A stretch of DNA of 64,000 nt. Source: Phocoenobacter uteri (GTDB taxonomy: Bacteria > Pseudomonadota > Gammaproteobacteria > Enterobacterales > Pasteurellaceae). Location: the NCBI RefSeq assembly GCF_900454895.1, contig NZ_UGTA01000001.1, forward strand, positions 1,116,001 through 1,180,000. Reading direction: 5' to 3'. Below the pieces are notes generated by a model, which was not told the origin of the DNA, ran no database searches, and saw only the letters and a program-made list of their open reading frames with translations. The translations under genes were made by a program, and so were the position numbers. Of the stretch, positions 7,855 to 16,933 are shown one piece after another (the stretch's first letter is position 1; the number at the start of each line of letters is the position of its first letter).

Positions 7855-9342
7855 ATGACAACTTATACCCTTGCACAAACACAATCAGGCAACGCAATTT
7901 CACTCCTTTCTAAAATGGCAAATCGTCACGGACTCATTGCAGGAGCAACAGGAACTGGAAAAACCGTTACATTACGCACCCTTGCAGAGAATTTTAGTAA
8001 CGATGGCATTCCTGTTTTTTTAGTGGATGTAAAAGGGGATATTTCAGGTTTAAGTCAAGCTGGAACAATGCAAGGCAAAGTAGCTGAGCGAGTAAACCAA
8101 TTTAATTTAAGCAGTGAAAGCTATTTTTCATCATTCCCCGTCTCTTTCTGGGACGTTTTTGGCGAAACAGGTATTCCATTACGCACCACTATTTCAGAAC
8201 TTGGACCTGTTTTATTAAGCCGTTTATTAAATTTGAATGACACCCAAGAAGGTCTATTAAATTTAGTATTTCGTGTCGCTGATGACAAAGGCTTGTTGTT
8301 AATCGATCTCAAAGATTTACGTGCAATGTTGCAATATGTTGGCGAAAATGCAAAAACATTTAGAATGGAATATGGCAATGTGTCAGTTGCAAGTATCGGA
8401 GCAATTCAACGTGCATTACTTTCTCTTGAAAATGAAGGTGGTGATAAATTATTTGGCGAACCTTCATTAAATTTAGATGATTGGTTACAAACCCGTGACG
8501 ACAAAGGGGTTATCAATATTCTTAATTCAGAAAAATTGATTAACTCACCAACGCTTTATAGTGCTTTTTTATTATGGCTAATGTCTGAGCTCTTTGAAAA
8601 CCTACCTGAAATTGGCGATCCTGAAAAACCAAAATTTGTGATGTTTTTTGATGAAGCACATCTTATTTTTGACGATGCTCCGAAAGCATTGGTGGATAAA
8701 GTAGAACAAGTAGTACGCCTAATTCGTTCTAAGGGCGTAGGCATTTATTTTGTTACTCAAAATCCATTAGATTTACCCGATAGCATTTTAGGACAATTAG
8801 GCAACCGCATTCAACACGCTCTAAGAGCTTTCACACCTCGTGATCAAAAAGCAGTAAAAGCAGCGGCTGAAACTTTTCGCTCAAATCCCAATATTGATGT
8901 TGCAAGTGCAATTACGGAGCTTGGAATTGGCGATGCCTTAATTTCTGTCTTAGATGAAAAAGGAATGCCAACCCCAGTAGAAATTGCCTCTATTTATCCG
9001 CCAAAAAGCCAACTATCCCCTCTTTCTCACAATGAAAGACATCAATATGTGAAGCAAGATGATCTTTTTGATTATTACAATAATTATGTTGATGAGCATT
9101 CTGCTTATGAGGAATTAAAGCAACAAGCAGATGTCGAACAACAACAAATTAAAGAAGAACAAGAAGAGAGCGAAGGCTTGCTTGGTGGCATTATTGCCTC
9201 TATTTTTGGTAAGAAAAAACGCCGTGAGCAAAATGCAACAGAGCAAATGGTTAGTGGAATTACCAAAGCTGTTGGACGTAATATTCGTAATCGAATTGCC
9301 AGAGAAATTGTGCGTGGCGTACTAGGTGCAATGAAAAAATAG
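7855..9342 (+). CDS. yjgR: YjgR-type HerA/FtsK-like ATPase (DUF853)
   Basis: P-loop ATPase of the HerA/VirB4 superfamily, E. coli YjgR branch; the cellular role is not established. Walker A GATGTGKTVT lies near residue 30. A Walker B-type segment with FFDEAHLIF is near residue 265, and a sensor-like FVTQNPLDLPD follows. The C-terminal quarter is charged and Gln/Glu-rich, ending in a basic, probably membrane-peripheral helix (IRNRIAREIVRGVLGAM). The length of 495 is close to the E. coli protein. It lies 33 bp upstream of lolC. Confidence 0.88.
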   Translation: MTTYTLAQTQSGNAISLLSKMANRHGLIAGATGTGKTVTLRTLAENFSNDGIPVFLVDVKGDISGLSQAGTMQGKVAERVNQFNLSSESYFSSFPVSFWDVFGETGIPLRTTISELGPVLLSRLLNLNDTQEGLLNLVFRVADDKGLLLIDLKDLRAMLQYVGENAKTFRMEYGNVSVASIGAIQRALLSLENEGGDKLFGEPSLNLDDWLQTRDDKGVINILNSEKLINSPTLYSAFLLWLMSELFENLPEIGDPEKPKFVMFFDEAHLIFDDAPKALVDKVEQVVRLIRSKGVGIYFVTQNPLDLPDSILGQLGNRIQHALRAFTPRDQKAVKAAAETFRSNPNIDVASAITELGIGDALISVLDEKGMPTPVEIASIYPPKSQLSPLSHNERHQYVKQDDLFDYYNNYVDEHSAYEELKQQADVEQQQIKEEQEESEGLLGGIIASIFGKKKRREQNATEQMVSGITKAVGRNIRNRIAREIVRGVLGAMKK

Positions 9343-9375
9343 CATTTGATACTCTCTAAGGATAAACATTATTTT

Positions 9376-10545
9376 ATGAATACAACTCTTTTTATTGCAC
9401 TTCGCTACTGGCGCTCTAAAAGTGCAGATCGTTTTGGTCGAATGGTCACTAATCTCGCAAGTTTTGGGATTATTCTCGGTGTGATGGCACTAATAATCGT
9501 GCTGTCAGTAATGAATGGTCTAGAAAGTATGCAAAAACGTAATTTACTTTCCAGTCTTCCTCATGCTGTTTTATCTTTAAAAGAAGGAAAACTCACAAAG
9601 GATCAAGCGGTCAAATTTCCTGTATTTATTGCAAAAAGTGTTCCAATCAATCAAACAAATGTAGTTATCCAGAGTAAGAATAGTATCAATGCTGGCCAAC
9701 TTATTGGGGTTGAAAATAGCAACGATGATCCTCGTTTAACTGAATTGAATATTCAGCAACAACTTCCTAAATCAAGATTTAATGTCATTATGAGCTACTC
9801 CCTTGCGAATCAATTAAAAGTGAATAAAGGGGATAAAATTCGCTTAATGATCACAGAAAATAGCCGTTATACGCCTTTTGGACGTGTACCTGTACAACGC
9901 CTCTTTACAATTTCAGATCTTTATTTTAGTCAAACTAATGATTCAAATACGTTATTTGCTAATTTAAGTGATGTTGGACGCTTGCTGCATATTTATCCAA
10001 ATCAAACACAGGGATTACGATTGTTTTTAGATGATCCTTTTAAAGTATCTCAATTAACAGATTATTTTGATCAAAACAAATGGCATATTTCAGATTGGCG
10101 AGAACAGAAAGGCGAATTTTTTCAAGCAGTTAAAATGGAAAAAAATATGATGGGATTACTCGTTAGCCTAATTATCATTGTTGCTATTTCTAATATTATC
10201 ACCTCGCTAAGCTTAATGGTCGTTGATAAACAAGGCGAAGTTGCAATTTTACAAACACAGGGATTAACGAAAAATCAAGTAATGCAAATCTTTATGTTTC
10301 AAGGCTCAATTGTTGGAATTATTGGTGCGATTTTAGGTGGTGGACTTGGAATTTTGGCAACTGTCTATCTAAGTGATCTCATTCATTTAATTAGTCCAAT
10401 GGGAATAGTATTACCAACGGAAATAGCTATTCCCCAAGTGATTAGTATTATTGTAATTTCTATTTTATTATCACTACTCTGCACGCTTTATCCCGCTTAT
10501 CAAGCAGCAAAAATAGAGCCTGCAACAGCATTAAGATATGAATAA
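9376..10545 (+). CDS. lolC: Lipoprotein-releasing ABC permease LolC
   Basis: Inner-membrane subunit of LolCDE, which extracts outer-membrane lipoproteins and passes them to LolA. The N-terminus (LFIALRYWRSKSADRFGRM, then LGVMALIIVLSVMNGLE) matches LolC rather than LolE. A large periplasmic domain follows, then three C-terminal membrane segments with the FtsX-type permease pattern. A TTG start at 9346 is possible, but the ATG at 9376 gives the family N-terminus. lolD and lolE are not adjacent, a dispersed arrangement also seen in H. influenzae. Confidence 0.9.
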   Translation: MNTTLFIALRYWRSKSADRFGRMVTNLASFGIILGVMALIIVLSVMNGLESMQKRNLLSSLPHAVLSLKEGKLTKDQAVKFPVFIAKSVPINQTNVVIQSKNSINAGQLIGVENSNDDPRLTELNIQQQLPKSRFNVIMSYSLANQLKVNKGDKIRLMITENSRYTPFGRVPVQRLFTISDLYFSQTNDSNTLFANLSDVGRLLHIYPNQTQGLRLFLDDPFKVSQLTDYFDQNKWHISDWREQKGEFFQAVKMEKNMMGLLVSLIIIVAISNIITSLSLMVVDKQGEVAILQTQGLTKNQVMQIFMFQGSIVGIIGAILGGGLGILATVYLSDLIHLISPMGIVLPTEIAIPQVISIIVISILLSLLCTLYPAYQAAKIEPATALRYE

Positions 10546-10549
10546 AACA

Positions 10550-11077
10550 TTATCGTCTGACATTGCCGTCGAGCTGCTCCACTAAAATCAAAATCGCAGC
10601 ATCCCCCCCCCATTCTCTTGGTGCTTGGTGTAATGCGAGAATTTTAGGGTGCTGCACAAGCCAACGTGGAATCTGAGTTTTTAGGGCGTAAGTGCCGTAA
10701 CCCGTCATAATACTCGCACAAAATACGCCTTCTTTTTCACAGGCTAGAATTAAACTCGCTAATTCCATTTTTGCTTGCTTTCTGGTTAAGCCGTGTAAAT
10801 CTAAAAAAAGCTCTGGAGAAAAATCGCCACGTCTTAATTGTTTGAGCAAATAAGGATCGACATCTTCACGACGATATTTCACTTTATCATTTTCTTCACT
10901 TAATAAAGGCTCATATTCATCGGAAAAATAAAATTGCGTGTCAGCTTTTTCTTTTTGTTCTCTTACTTCAACCGCCTTTTGAGAAGGTTGCTTTTTCATT
11001 ACAACTGTATCTTGTTTTAATTTTTTTGCCCCTTTCACAGCCTCTTGAAAAAGGGATAATTCGTCATTATTTAGCAT
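10550..11077 (-). CDS. smrB: Smr-domain endonuclease SmrB
   Basis: In E. coli, SmrB is a ribosome-rescue nuclease recruited to collided ribosomes, where it cleaves the mRNA. The conserved FYFSDEYEPLL hook and the Smr domain with FLDLHGLT are present. The ATG at 11077 is chosen because AAAGGA precedes it; the longer TTG start would run through that site. Oddly, the second Smr motif reads MTGYGTYALK where E. coli has, as I recall, MHGHGKHILK, so two histidines are missing. The gene converges on lolC with a 4-bp gap. Confidence 0.9.
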   Translation of the reverse strand: MLNNDELSLFQEAVKGAKKLKQDTVVMKKQPSQKAVEVREQKEKADTQFYFSDEYEPLLSEENDKVKYRREDVDPYLLKQLRRGDFSPELFLDLHGLTRKQAKMELASLILACEKEGVFCASIMTGYGTYALKTQIPRWLVQHPKILALHQAPREWGGDAAILILVEQLDGNVRR

Positions 11078-11164
11078 TTTATGTCCTTTCAATTCAATTT
11101 GGGCATTCTAACATAAAGCGAAATGTGGTATAAACAGCTTAATTTTTTAATTTAGGAAAAAACT

Positions 11165-12124
11165 ATGTCAGAATATCAATATAATCTTGAACTTTTAGAT
11201 GAAATCCAACAATCTAATATCGCAAATGAACTTCACTCAACCTTAGATTTTATGCGTTGGGCGTATAGCTATTTTAATGCGTCGGATCTTTATTATGGTC
11301 ACGGTTACGATAATGCGTGGGACGAAGCTCAGCAACTCATTCTTGCCGCCCTGCACTTACCAACCGACGTGCCTGAAAAATTATTTGAAGCACGTTTAAC
11401 CTTGATTGAAAAATCTCGTATTATTGATATCGTAAAACAGCGTCTAGGTTTCCGTAAACCTATTGCTTATTTAACGCACAGTGCGTGGTTTGCTAGTTTA
11501 GAGTTTTATGTTGATGAACGCGTGATCATTCCACGTTCCCCAATCGCTGAACTTGTACAAAATCGGTTTGCAGGTATCTTACACGCTGAACCGCACCGCA
11601 TTTTAGATATGTGTACCGGAAGTGGCTGTATTGCGATTGCTTGTGCAGAATATTTCCCAAATGCTGAAATTGATGCGGTTGATTTATCGACCGACGCATT
11701 AAACGTGGCAGAGATGAACATTCAACATCATCAAATGAGCGAGCGTGTCATTCCAATGCAATCGGATTTATTCAATGAATTGCCACAAGAGCAATATGAT
11801 CTGATCGTGAGTAATCCACCTTACGTGGATCAAGAAGATCTAAATGATATGCCAGAAGAATACTGCCACGAGCCAGATATGGCGTTAGGTTCAGGTTTTG
11901 ACGGTTTAGATATCGTTAAACGTATTTTACGTCAAGCCCCTGATTACTTAGCCGATCACGGTTCACTTATTTGTGAAGTGGGTAACTCAATGGTGCATTT
12001 AACAGAACAATTCCCTAACGTACCATTTAATTGGATCGAACTTAAAAACGGTGGCTTAGGCGTATTTAGTTTAAGCAAAGAGCAATTATTGGCACACCGT
12101 GATGAATTTATCCAAGCAGAATAA
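11165..12124 (+). CDS. prmB: Ribosomal protein uL3 glutamine N5-methyltransferase PrmB
   Basis: SAM-dependent methylation of a glutamine in 50S protein L3. The SAM motif I region (ILDMCTGSGCIAI) lies near residue 140. The catalytic NPPY motif (SNPPYVD) is near residue 216. The N-terminal helical domain (LDFMRWAYSYFNASDLYYGHG) is specific to PrmB rather than PrmC. The length of 319 is normal. The stop is followed after one base by the start of the dehydrogenase gene. Confidence 0.95.
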   Translation: MSEYQYNLELLDEIQQSNIANELHSTLDFMRWAYSYFNASDLYYGHGYDNAWDEAQQLILAALHLPTDVPEKLFEARLTLIEKSRIIDIVKQRLGFRKPIAYLTHSAWFASLEFYVDERVIIPRSPIAELVQNRFAGILHAEPHRILDMCTGSGCIAIACAEYFPNAEIDAVDLSTDALNVAEMNIQHHQMSERVIPMQSDLFNELPQEQYDLIVSNPPYVDQEDLNDMPEEYCHEPDMALGSGFDGLDIVKRILRQAPDYLADHGSLICEVGNSMVHLTEQFPNVPFNWIELKNGGLGVFSLSKEQLLAHRDEFIQAE

Positions 12125-12125
12125 T

Positions 12126-12950
12126 ATGCAAAATAAAACGATTTTAATCACAGGCTGTTCGTCTGGTATCGGCTATGAAACCGCCAAACTTCTGAAACAA
12201 CAAGGTTGGCGAGTGCTTGCAAGCTGTCGCAAACAAGACGATGTGCTTCGTTTACAACAAGAAGGCTTTGAGTGTTTATTGCTTGATGTGAATGATTCAA
12301 CACAAATCAAGCAGGCCTTTGAAGAAATTAAACAAAAAGGCGGACTAGACGCCGTATTTTGTAATGCGGGTTACGGCTTGCCAAGTATGGTCGAAGATGT
12401 TTCTCGCAAGGATTTACAAGGCATTTTTGAAACCAACGTATTCGGTGTTTGGGAAGTGATGAATTATGCGTTAAAAATTTTCCGTCAGCAAAATCACGGT
12501 AAAATCATTGTTACAAGCAGTATTTTAGGCTTTGCGGCAATGCCATTTCGTGGGGCGTATAACAGCACTAAATTCGCCGTTGAAGCAATGGCGGATACCT
12601 TACGCTTAGAGCTAGCAGGGTCGAATATTTCGGTTAGCCTCATCGAACCGGGTCCTATTCAAAGCAACTTTCGTTCTAACAGTGCCAAAGAGTTTGAAAA
12701 AATGGATATAAGCGGTTCAATTCATCAGCAAACTTACCAAAAAAATCTGACGTATTTTAATACCAAAGAAAATAAAAATCCGTTTGCATTGCCACCAAGT
12801 GCATGTGCCGAAGTCTGTTTGAAAATTTTAAATGCGAAGAAACCCAAAGCACGTTATATGGTAACGCTTCCAACCAAGCTATTTTGGGGACTAAAACGCA
12901 TTTTACCGACTTTTATTTTTGATATGATTTGCAGAAAATCAGCAGGATAA
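12126..12950 (+). CDS. Short-chain dehydrogenase/reductase, YbbO-like
   Basis: Classical SDR oxidoreductase of 274 residues, substrate unknown. The cofactor motif TGCSSGIG spans residues 9-16, NAG follows at the family position, and the catalytic residues are Ser132, Tyr145 and Lys149 (YNSTK). The C-terminus is extended and hydrophobic (LFWGLKRILPTFIFD), as in E. coli YbbO. The Arg in SCRKQDD suggests NADP preference. Start at 12126 is chosen because the family begins just before the TGxxxGIG motif; it lies one base after the prmB stop. Confidence 0.85.
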   Translation: MQNKTILITGCSSGIGYETAKLLKQQGWRVLASCRKQDDVLRLQQEGFECLLLDVNDSTQIKQAFEEIKQKGGLDAVFCNAGYGLPSMVEDVSRKDLQGIFETNVFGVWEVMNYALKIFRQQNHGKIIVTSSILGFAAMPFRGAYNSTKFAVEAMADTLRLELAGSNISVSLIEPGPIQSNFRSNSAKEFEKMDISGSIHQQTYQKNLTYFNTKENKNPFALPPSACAEVCLKILNAKKPKARYMVTLPTKLFWGLKRILPTFIFDMICRKSAG

Positions 12951-13018
12951 ATCACGTAAGAAAATTGTAATTTTTTATCTATTTATTTTTAAAAATTGAT
13001 AGCAATTATCACATTGTA

Positions 13019-13126
13019 GGGGAGGATTGAATGAGCAAAGCGAATGGAATATCCTCCCGCTAAATTTTGATTAACGCACGGGCGGATATACGCAAACAAG
13101 TTTGCTAATCACCCCCCACCTTAATA
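13019..13126. repeat. Palindromic intergenic element, unknown family
   Basis: GTAGGGGAGGAT pairs imperfectly with ATATCCTCCCGC about 25 bases on. A further GC-rich stretch follows, with a GCAAAC-AA-GTTTGC hairpin and CCCCCCAC. The 5' GTAG and the hairpins recall REP-type units, but the sequence differs from the REP pair at guaB/guaA. It lies between two convergent genes and may be a mobile repeat or a small RNA. Confidence 0.4.
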
Positions 13127-13190
13127 GATGTAACTTATTGATTTATATAAACTTTAAATGTTATCTCACCCTAAGAAATCAAACCAACTT

Positions 13191-13958
13191 TTAACTCAAT
13201 TCATACCACAATTTATTTAACAACGAGATAGCAGGATCATACTCTGCTATCTTTTTTTCAAACGCTCTTTGATCAAATTGAGTCAGGCGGAAATAGTGGC
13301 TTAGAAAAAATCTTTTCTGCTCATCCGTTAAATCATTATGCTTGAAAAATAACGCTATTTCTAAAGCAGGATCGGAGATTGCCGCATATTCCCAGTCAAT
13401 TAAAAACACCCGATCTTCATTTTGGATAACATTGCCTAAATGTAAATCGTGATGGCAAATACACTGTGTAAAAGGCTGAATCGGTTTTAATAAGGATAAT
13501 TCTACGGCAAACTGATTGCTGTCACTCAACTGCTGATTTAAAAAATAGCAACGTTCGATAATATCCAACTTCGGATCAATTTTTGCAAATTCTGAGATAA
13601 AAATGACCGCTTCTTGAACATCAAACAGATGTAATTTTGCGATCATTTCTGCTAATTTTTTCAATAAAATAGCATTATAGCGTTGTGGTGGCGAGCCTTG
13701 AATATAGCTTAAAATCAGATAATCTTCATTGTGAAAAACCACTTTGGGCATAAAATGAAGCGGTGATATTTTTATTAAAATTTGCAATTCAAGTTGATAA
13801 TTTATGCCTAAACGCTTGGCTCGTTCACTTTGTTGATGAACGACGTAACGCTCGCCATTTTCAAGTTCAATAATGGAAGAACAAGCTGTCTGATTTGCAA
13901 AATCAGTTACAAATTTGACCGCTTGCCCAAAATAATGTTCAAGTTTTTGAATCAACAT
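13191..13958 (-). CDS. Aminoglycoside phosphotransferase-family kinase, putative thiamine kinase
   Basis: Kinase of the APH/choline-kinase fold, 255 residues. The catalytic loop CHHDLHLGNVI (HxD...N) and the following IDWEYA (metal-binding Asp) are intact. Position decides the guess: it overlaps the thiB stop by one base (TGATG) in a transcript behind a TPP riboswitch, so thiamine phosphorylation (ThiK-like) is the likeliest role. A GTG start three bases upstream is also possible. Other small alcohols such as choline remain possible substrates. Confidence 0.7.
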   Translation of the reverse strand: MLIQKLEHYFGQAVKFVTDFANQTACSSIIELENGERYVVHQQSERAKRLGINYQLELQILIKISPLHFMPKVVFHNEDYLILSYIQGSPPQRYNAILLKKLAEMIAKLHLFDVQEAVIFISEFAKIDPKLDIIERCYFLNQQLSDSNQFAVELSLLKPIQPFTQCICHHDLHLGNVIQNEDRVFLIDWEYAAISDPALEIALFFKHNDLTDEQKRFFLSHYFRLTQFDQRAFEKKIAEYDPAISLLNKLWYELS

Positions 13959-14941
13959 CACTGACTAACTGCTTTTTGCCATTCAAACTGCCATTTTCTG
14001 AGGGTATTTTTATCTGGGGATTGCATCTCTAATACCTTATATTTTGGTAAATTATTTAACGCAGGATCAATATTTTCAGCGATTACTGGCTTCATAATAT
14101 TATGCGTCGCAATAATTTTTTGTGGCTCTTTTTTATGTAAAAAAGCTAAAAATTGACGGGCTAATTCTTTATGCTTACTTGATTTTAAAATAGCCGCCAC
14201 TTCAATTTGCGAAAGGTGTCCCTCTGCAAAACTAACAGCTTTATAATCATCATTTTTTTCATACCATTGATGATAAAGAGGTGACGTGCTATAACTCAAC
14301 ACCATATCAGACTCACCTTTCAAAAACGCTCCATAGGTTTCTGACCAACCTTTGCCAATGGTTACGGTATGCTTTGCTAGGCTTTGCCACGCTGAAACTG
14401 CTTTATCTTTATAAACCTTGTTGATCCACATCAACAAACCTTGACCCACCGTACTGGTTCTTGGATCTTGATAAATAATTTTTAGGTCTTCACGTTCAAC
14501 TAATTCTTGCAAACTTTTTGGCGGCTTTTGTAATTTTTTACTATTATAAATAAACGCAAATTCACCGAAATCATAGGGATAAAAAGTGTTATCTTGCCAT
14601 TGATAAGGTAAATTTAACTCCACTAAATCTAATTGATAAGGTGTAAATAAATTAGATTGTTTTGCCTCTGGCAAAGTGAAATTATCCAAGCCTAAAACAA
14701 TATCCGCCTTTGTTTTTTTACCCTCCAATCGCACACGATTAAACATTGTAATAGCGTCTTGAAACGGCATAAATTTCAAATTACAACCACACTCTTTTTC
14801 AAAAAGTGGTTTTAGTAAAGGTGCTGGCCCCCATTCGGCGGTGAATGAATCATAAGTATAGACCGTTAACGTCGGCACTTCTGCTGATGCGATTGTTGAA
14901 AATGCAAGTGTTGAAAAAATAAATAATGGACGAATTTTCAT
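13958..14941 (-). CDS. thiB: Thiamine-binding periplasmic protein ThiB
   Basis: Solute-binding component of the thiamine/TPP ABC importer. It has a Sec signal peptide with cleavage probably after SAEVP-proximal Ala (FSTIASA), then the ThiB hallmark LTVYTYDSFTAEWGP. The length of 327 equals the E. coli protein. A TPP riboswitch lies in its leader. thiP and thiQ, which normally follow, are absent; a kinase gene follows instead. The permease must be encoded elsewhere if import works. Confidence 0.93.
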   Translation of the reverse strand: MKIRPLFIFSTLAFSTIASAEVPTLTVYTYDSFTAEWGPAPLLKPLFEKECGCNLKFMPFQDAITMFNRVRLEGKKTKADIVLGLDNFTLPEAKQSNLFTPYQLDLVELNLPYQWQDNTFYPYDFGEFAFIYNSKKLQKPPKSLQELVEREDLKIIYQDPRTSTVGQGLLMWINKVYKDKAVSAWQSLAKHTVTIGKGWSETYGAFLKGESDMVLSYSTSPLYHQWYEKNDDYKAVSFAEGHLSQIEVAAILKSSKHKELARQFLAFLHKKEPQKIIATHNIMKPVIAENIDPALNNLPKYKVLEMQSPDKNTLRKWQFEWQKAVSQ

Positions 14942-15006
14942 ATGATTTCCTTCTAAAAAATAAAAATAGAAGGATTTAAAACAGAATTTTTAAATTGAAC
15001 TGCCTC

Positions 15007-15112
15007 AAATCCCTACGCTGATATTACTCAGATCAGGTTCTATGGGTATTTCTCAGCTTTTGCAAAAAGGTAAAAAAATATCACCGCTTGCACGCACCCC
15101 AATGAGAACGTT
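15007..15112 (-). promoter_or_regulatory. TPP riboswitch (THI element)
   Basis: Read on the minus strand, the leader contains the conserved THI blocks in order: TTGGGGTGC, GCTGAGA, ATACCC, GAACCTGATCTG and CAGCGTAGGGA. The variable P3 arm is AT-rich. The element ends about 65 bp before thiB, leaving room for a terminator or a sequestering stem. TPP binding is expected to repress thiB and the kinase. Confidence 0.95.
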
Positions 15113-15253
15113 GCGATTATAAAAAAAATAAAAACTGAATACAATAAGAATCACGAAAGCAACTATTTGATTCTAAATTGATCCCAACAATCATATTTTA
15201 AGCAACTACAATTAAATTCACCCAATGCTCTTCTCAATACGCTAAATTGCCTG

Positions 15254-15279
15254 TATAATCCCCCCGCAAACGTTTCTAC
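15254..15279 (+). promoter_or_regulatory. guaB promoter -10 and PurR operator
   Basis: TATAAT at 15254-15259 is followed at 15265-15275 by CGCAAACGTTT, the exact core of the PurR operator. The placement over the transcription start fits purine repression of guaB(A). No good -35 hexamer is visible. Confidence 0.7.
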
Positions 15280-15304
15280 TACTTTTATTTAAGGAATTTT
15301 TGCA

Positions 15305-16768
15305 ATGCTAAGAATCAAACAAGAAGCATTAACTTTTGACGATGTATTACTCGTCCCTGCTCATTCAACTGTATTACCAAATACAGCTAACCTCTCAACC
15401 CAACTTACCAAAGATATTCGTTTAAATATCCCAATGCTTTCAGCTGCAATGGATACCGTAACCGAAGCAAAATTAGCAATTTCTCTTGCACAAGAAGGCG
15501 GCATTGGATTTATTCATAAAAATATGTCTATCGAACGCCAAGCTCAACGAGTACGAATTGTGAAAAAATTTGAAAGCGGTATTGTGAAAGATCCAACAAC
15601 CGTTTCACCTGATATTACCCTTGCAGAACTTGCTGAAATCGTGAAAAGAAATAAATTTGCGAGTTTTCCTGTGGTTGATAGCAATAATGATCTTGTTGGT
15701 ATCATTACTGGGCGAGATACACGTTTTGTGTCAGATTTAACCAAAAAAGTGTCAGAAATGATGACACCAAAAGAAAAGCTAATTACCATTAAAGAAAACG
15801 CTGAACGCTCTGAAATTTTAAAACTAATGCACGACAACCGTATTGAAAAAGTGCTTGTGGTTGATGATAATTTCAAATTAAAAGGAATGATCACCGTTAA
15901 AGATTTCCAAAAAGCCGAACAAAAACCAAATGCGTGTAAAGATGAATTTGGACGTTTACGTGTCGGCGCTGCGGTTGGAGCTGGTGAAGGCAATGAAGAA
16001 CGCATTCAAGCATTAGTTGACGCAGGCGTAGATATTCTTCTTATCGACAGTAGTCACGGTCACTCAGAAGGCGTATTACAGCGTGTGCGTGAAACCCGTG
16101 CAAAATACCCTGATTTACCAATCGTTGCAGGTAACGTTGCCACAGCAAGCGGTGCGATTGCCTTAGCAGATGCGGGTGCAAGTGCGGTGAAAGTAGGAAT
16201 TGGTCCAGGTTCAATTTGTACCACTCGTATCGTAACAGGTGTAGGCGTGCCACAAATTACCGCGATTTCAGAAGCCGCAGAAGCATTAAAAGATCGTGGA
16301 ATCCCTGTGATTGCCGACGGTGGTATCCGTTTCTCAGGCGATATCGCAAAAGCGATCGCAGCAGGTGCATCTTGCGTAATGGTAGGTTCAATGTTTGCGG
16401 GAACAGAAGAAGCACCAGGTGAGATCGAATTATATCAAGGACGCTCATTCAAATCTTATCGTGGAATGGGATCGCTTGGTGCAATGTCAAAAGGCTCATC
16501 GGATCGCTACTTCCAATCAGATAATGCTGCCGATAAATTAGTACCAGAAGGTATCGAAGGACGCATTCCTTACAAAGGCTATTTAAAAGAAATTATCCAC
16601 CAACAAATGGGCGGTTTACGTTCTTGTATGGGCTTAACGGGTTGTGCAACAATCGAAGAGTTACGCACCAAAGCAGAATTTGTACGCATTAGCGGTGCAG
16701 GTATTAAAGAAAGCCACGTCCACGATGTGAGTATTACCAAAGAAGCACCGAACTACCGTTTGGGCTAG
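15305..16768 (+). CDS. guaB: IMP dehydrogenase
   Basis: Oxidises IMP to XMP with NAD+, the committed step of GMP synthesis. A TIM barrel is interrupted by a CBS pair (about residues 95-205). The catalytic loop GPGSICTTR has Cys305. The flap is near GYLKEIIHQQMGG. The length of 487 is standard. The N-terminus LRIKQEALTFDDVLL is canonical. guaA follows 165 bp downstream with a REP-like pair between them, so the two may still form one transcript. Confidence 0.98.
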   Translation: MLRIKQEALTFDDVLLVPAHSTVLPNTANLSTQLTKDIRLNIPMLSAAMDTVTEAKLAISLAQEGGIGFIHKNMSIERQAQRVRIVKKFESGIVKDPTTVSPDITLAELAEIVKRNKFASFPVVDSNNDLVGIITGRDTRFVSDLTKKVSEMMTPKEKLITIKENAERSEILKLMHDNRIEKVLVVDDNFKLKGMITVKDFQKAEQKPNACKDEFGRLRVGAAVGAGEGNEERIQALVDAGVDILLIDSSHGHSEGVLQRVRETRAKYPDLPIVAGNVATASGAIALADAGASAVKVGIGPGSICTTRIVTGVGVPQITAISEAAEALKDRGIPVIADGGIRFSGDIAKAIAAGASCVMVGSMFAGTEEAPGEIELYQGRSFKSYRGMGSLGAMSKGSSDRYFQSDNAADKLVPEGIEGRIPYKGYLKEIIHQQMGGLRSCMGLTGCATIEELRTKAEFVRISGAGIKESHVHDVSITKEAPNYRLG

Positions 16769-16835
16769 TATTTTTAGAAAATTAAGCGGTTAAATTTTGT
16801 ATTAAATTTGCAACGCATTGATTTTTAATAAATAA

Positions 16836-16914
16836 AAACGACAAGGCATGCCTTGTCTCTACAATATCCTATTTATTGTTTACATAACGTAGCGACAGGG
16901 CATTCCCTGTCGTT
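16836..16914. repeat. REP-like inverted pair, copy 1 (guaB-guaA)
   Basis: Two hairpin units, GACAAGGCATGCCTTGTC (16840-16857) and CGACAGGGCATTCCCTGTCG (16893-16912), each carry a GTAG tetranucleotide at the foot (GTAG read inward from each unit) and are in inverted orientation. The same two-unit design recurs at 59675-59746. Confidence 0.8.
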
Positions 16915-16933
16915 ATTCTAAAAAGAGAACAAA

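Noticed and set aside
9376..10545. Orphan lolC as evidence for a two-component Lol variant
   Set aside because: lolC is also apart from lolD and lolE in H. influenzae, so the separation is ordinary for the family.
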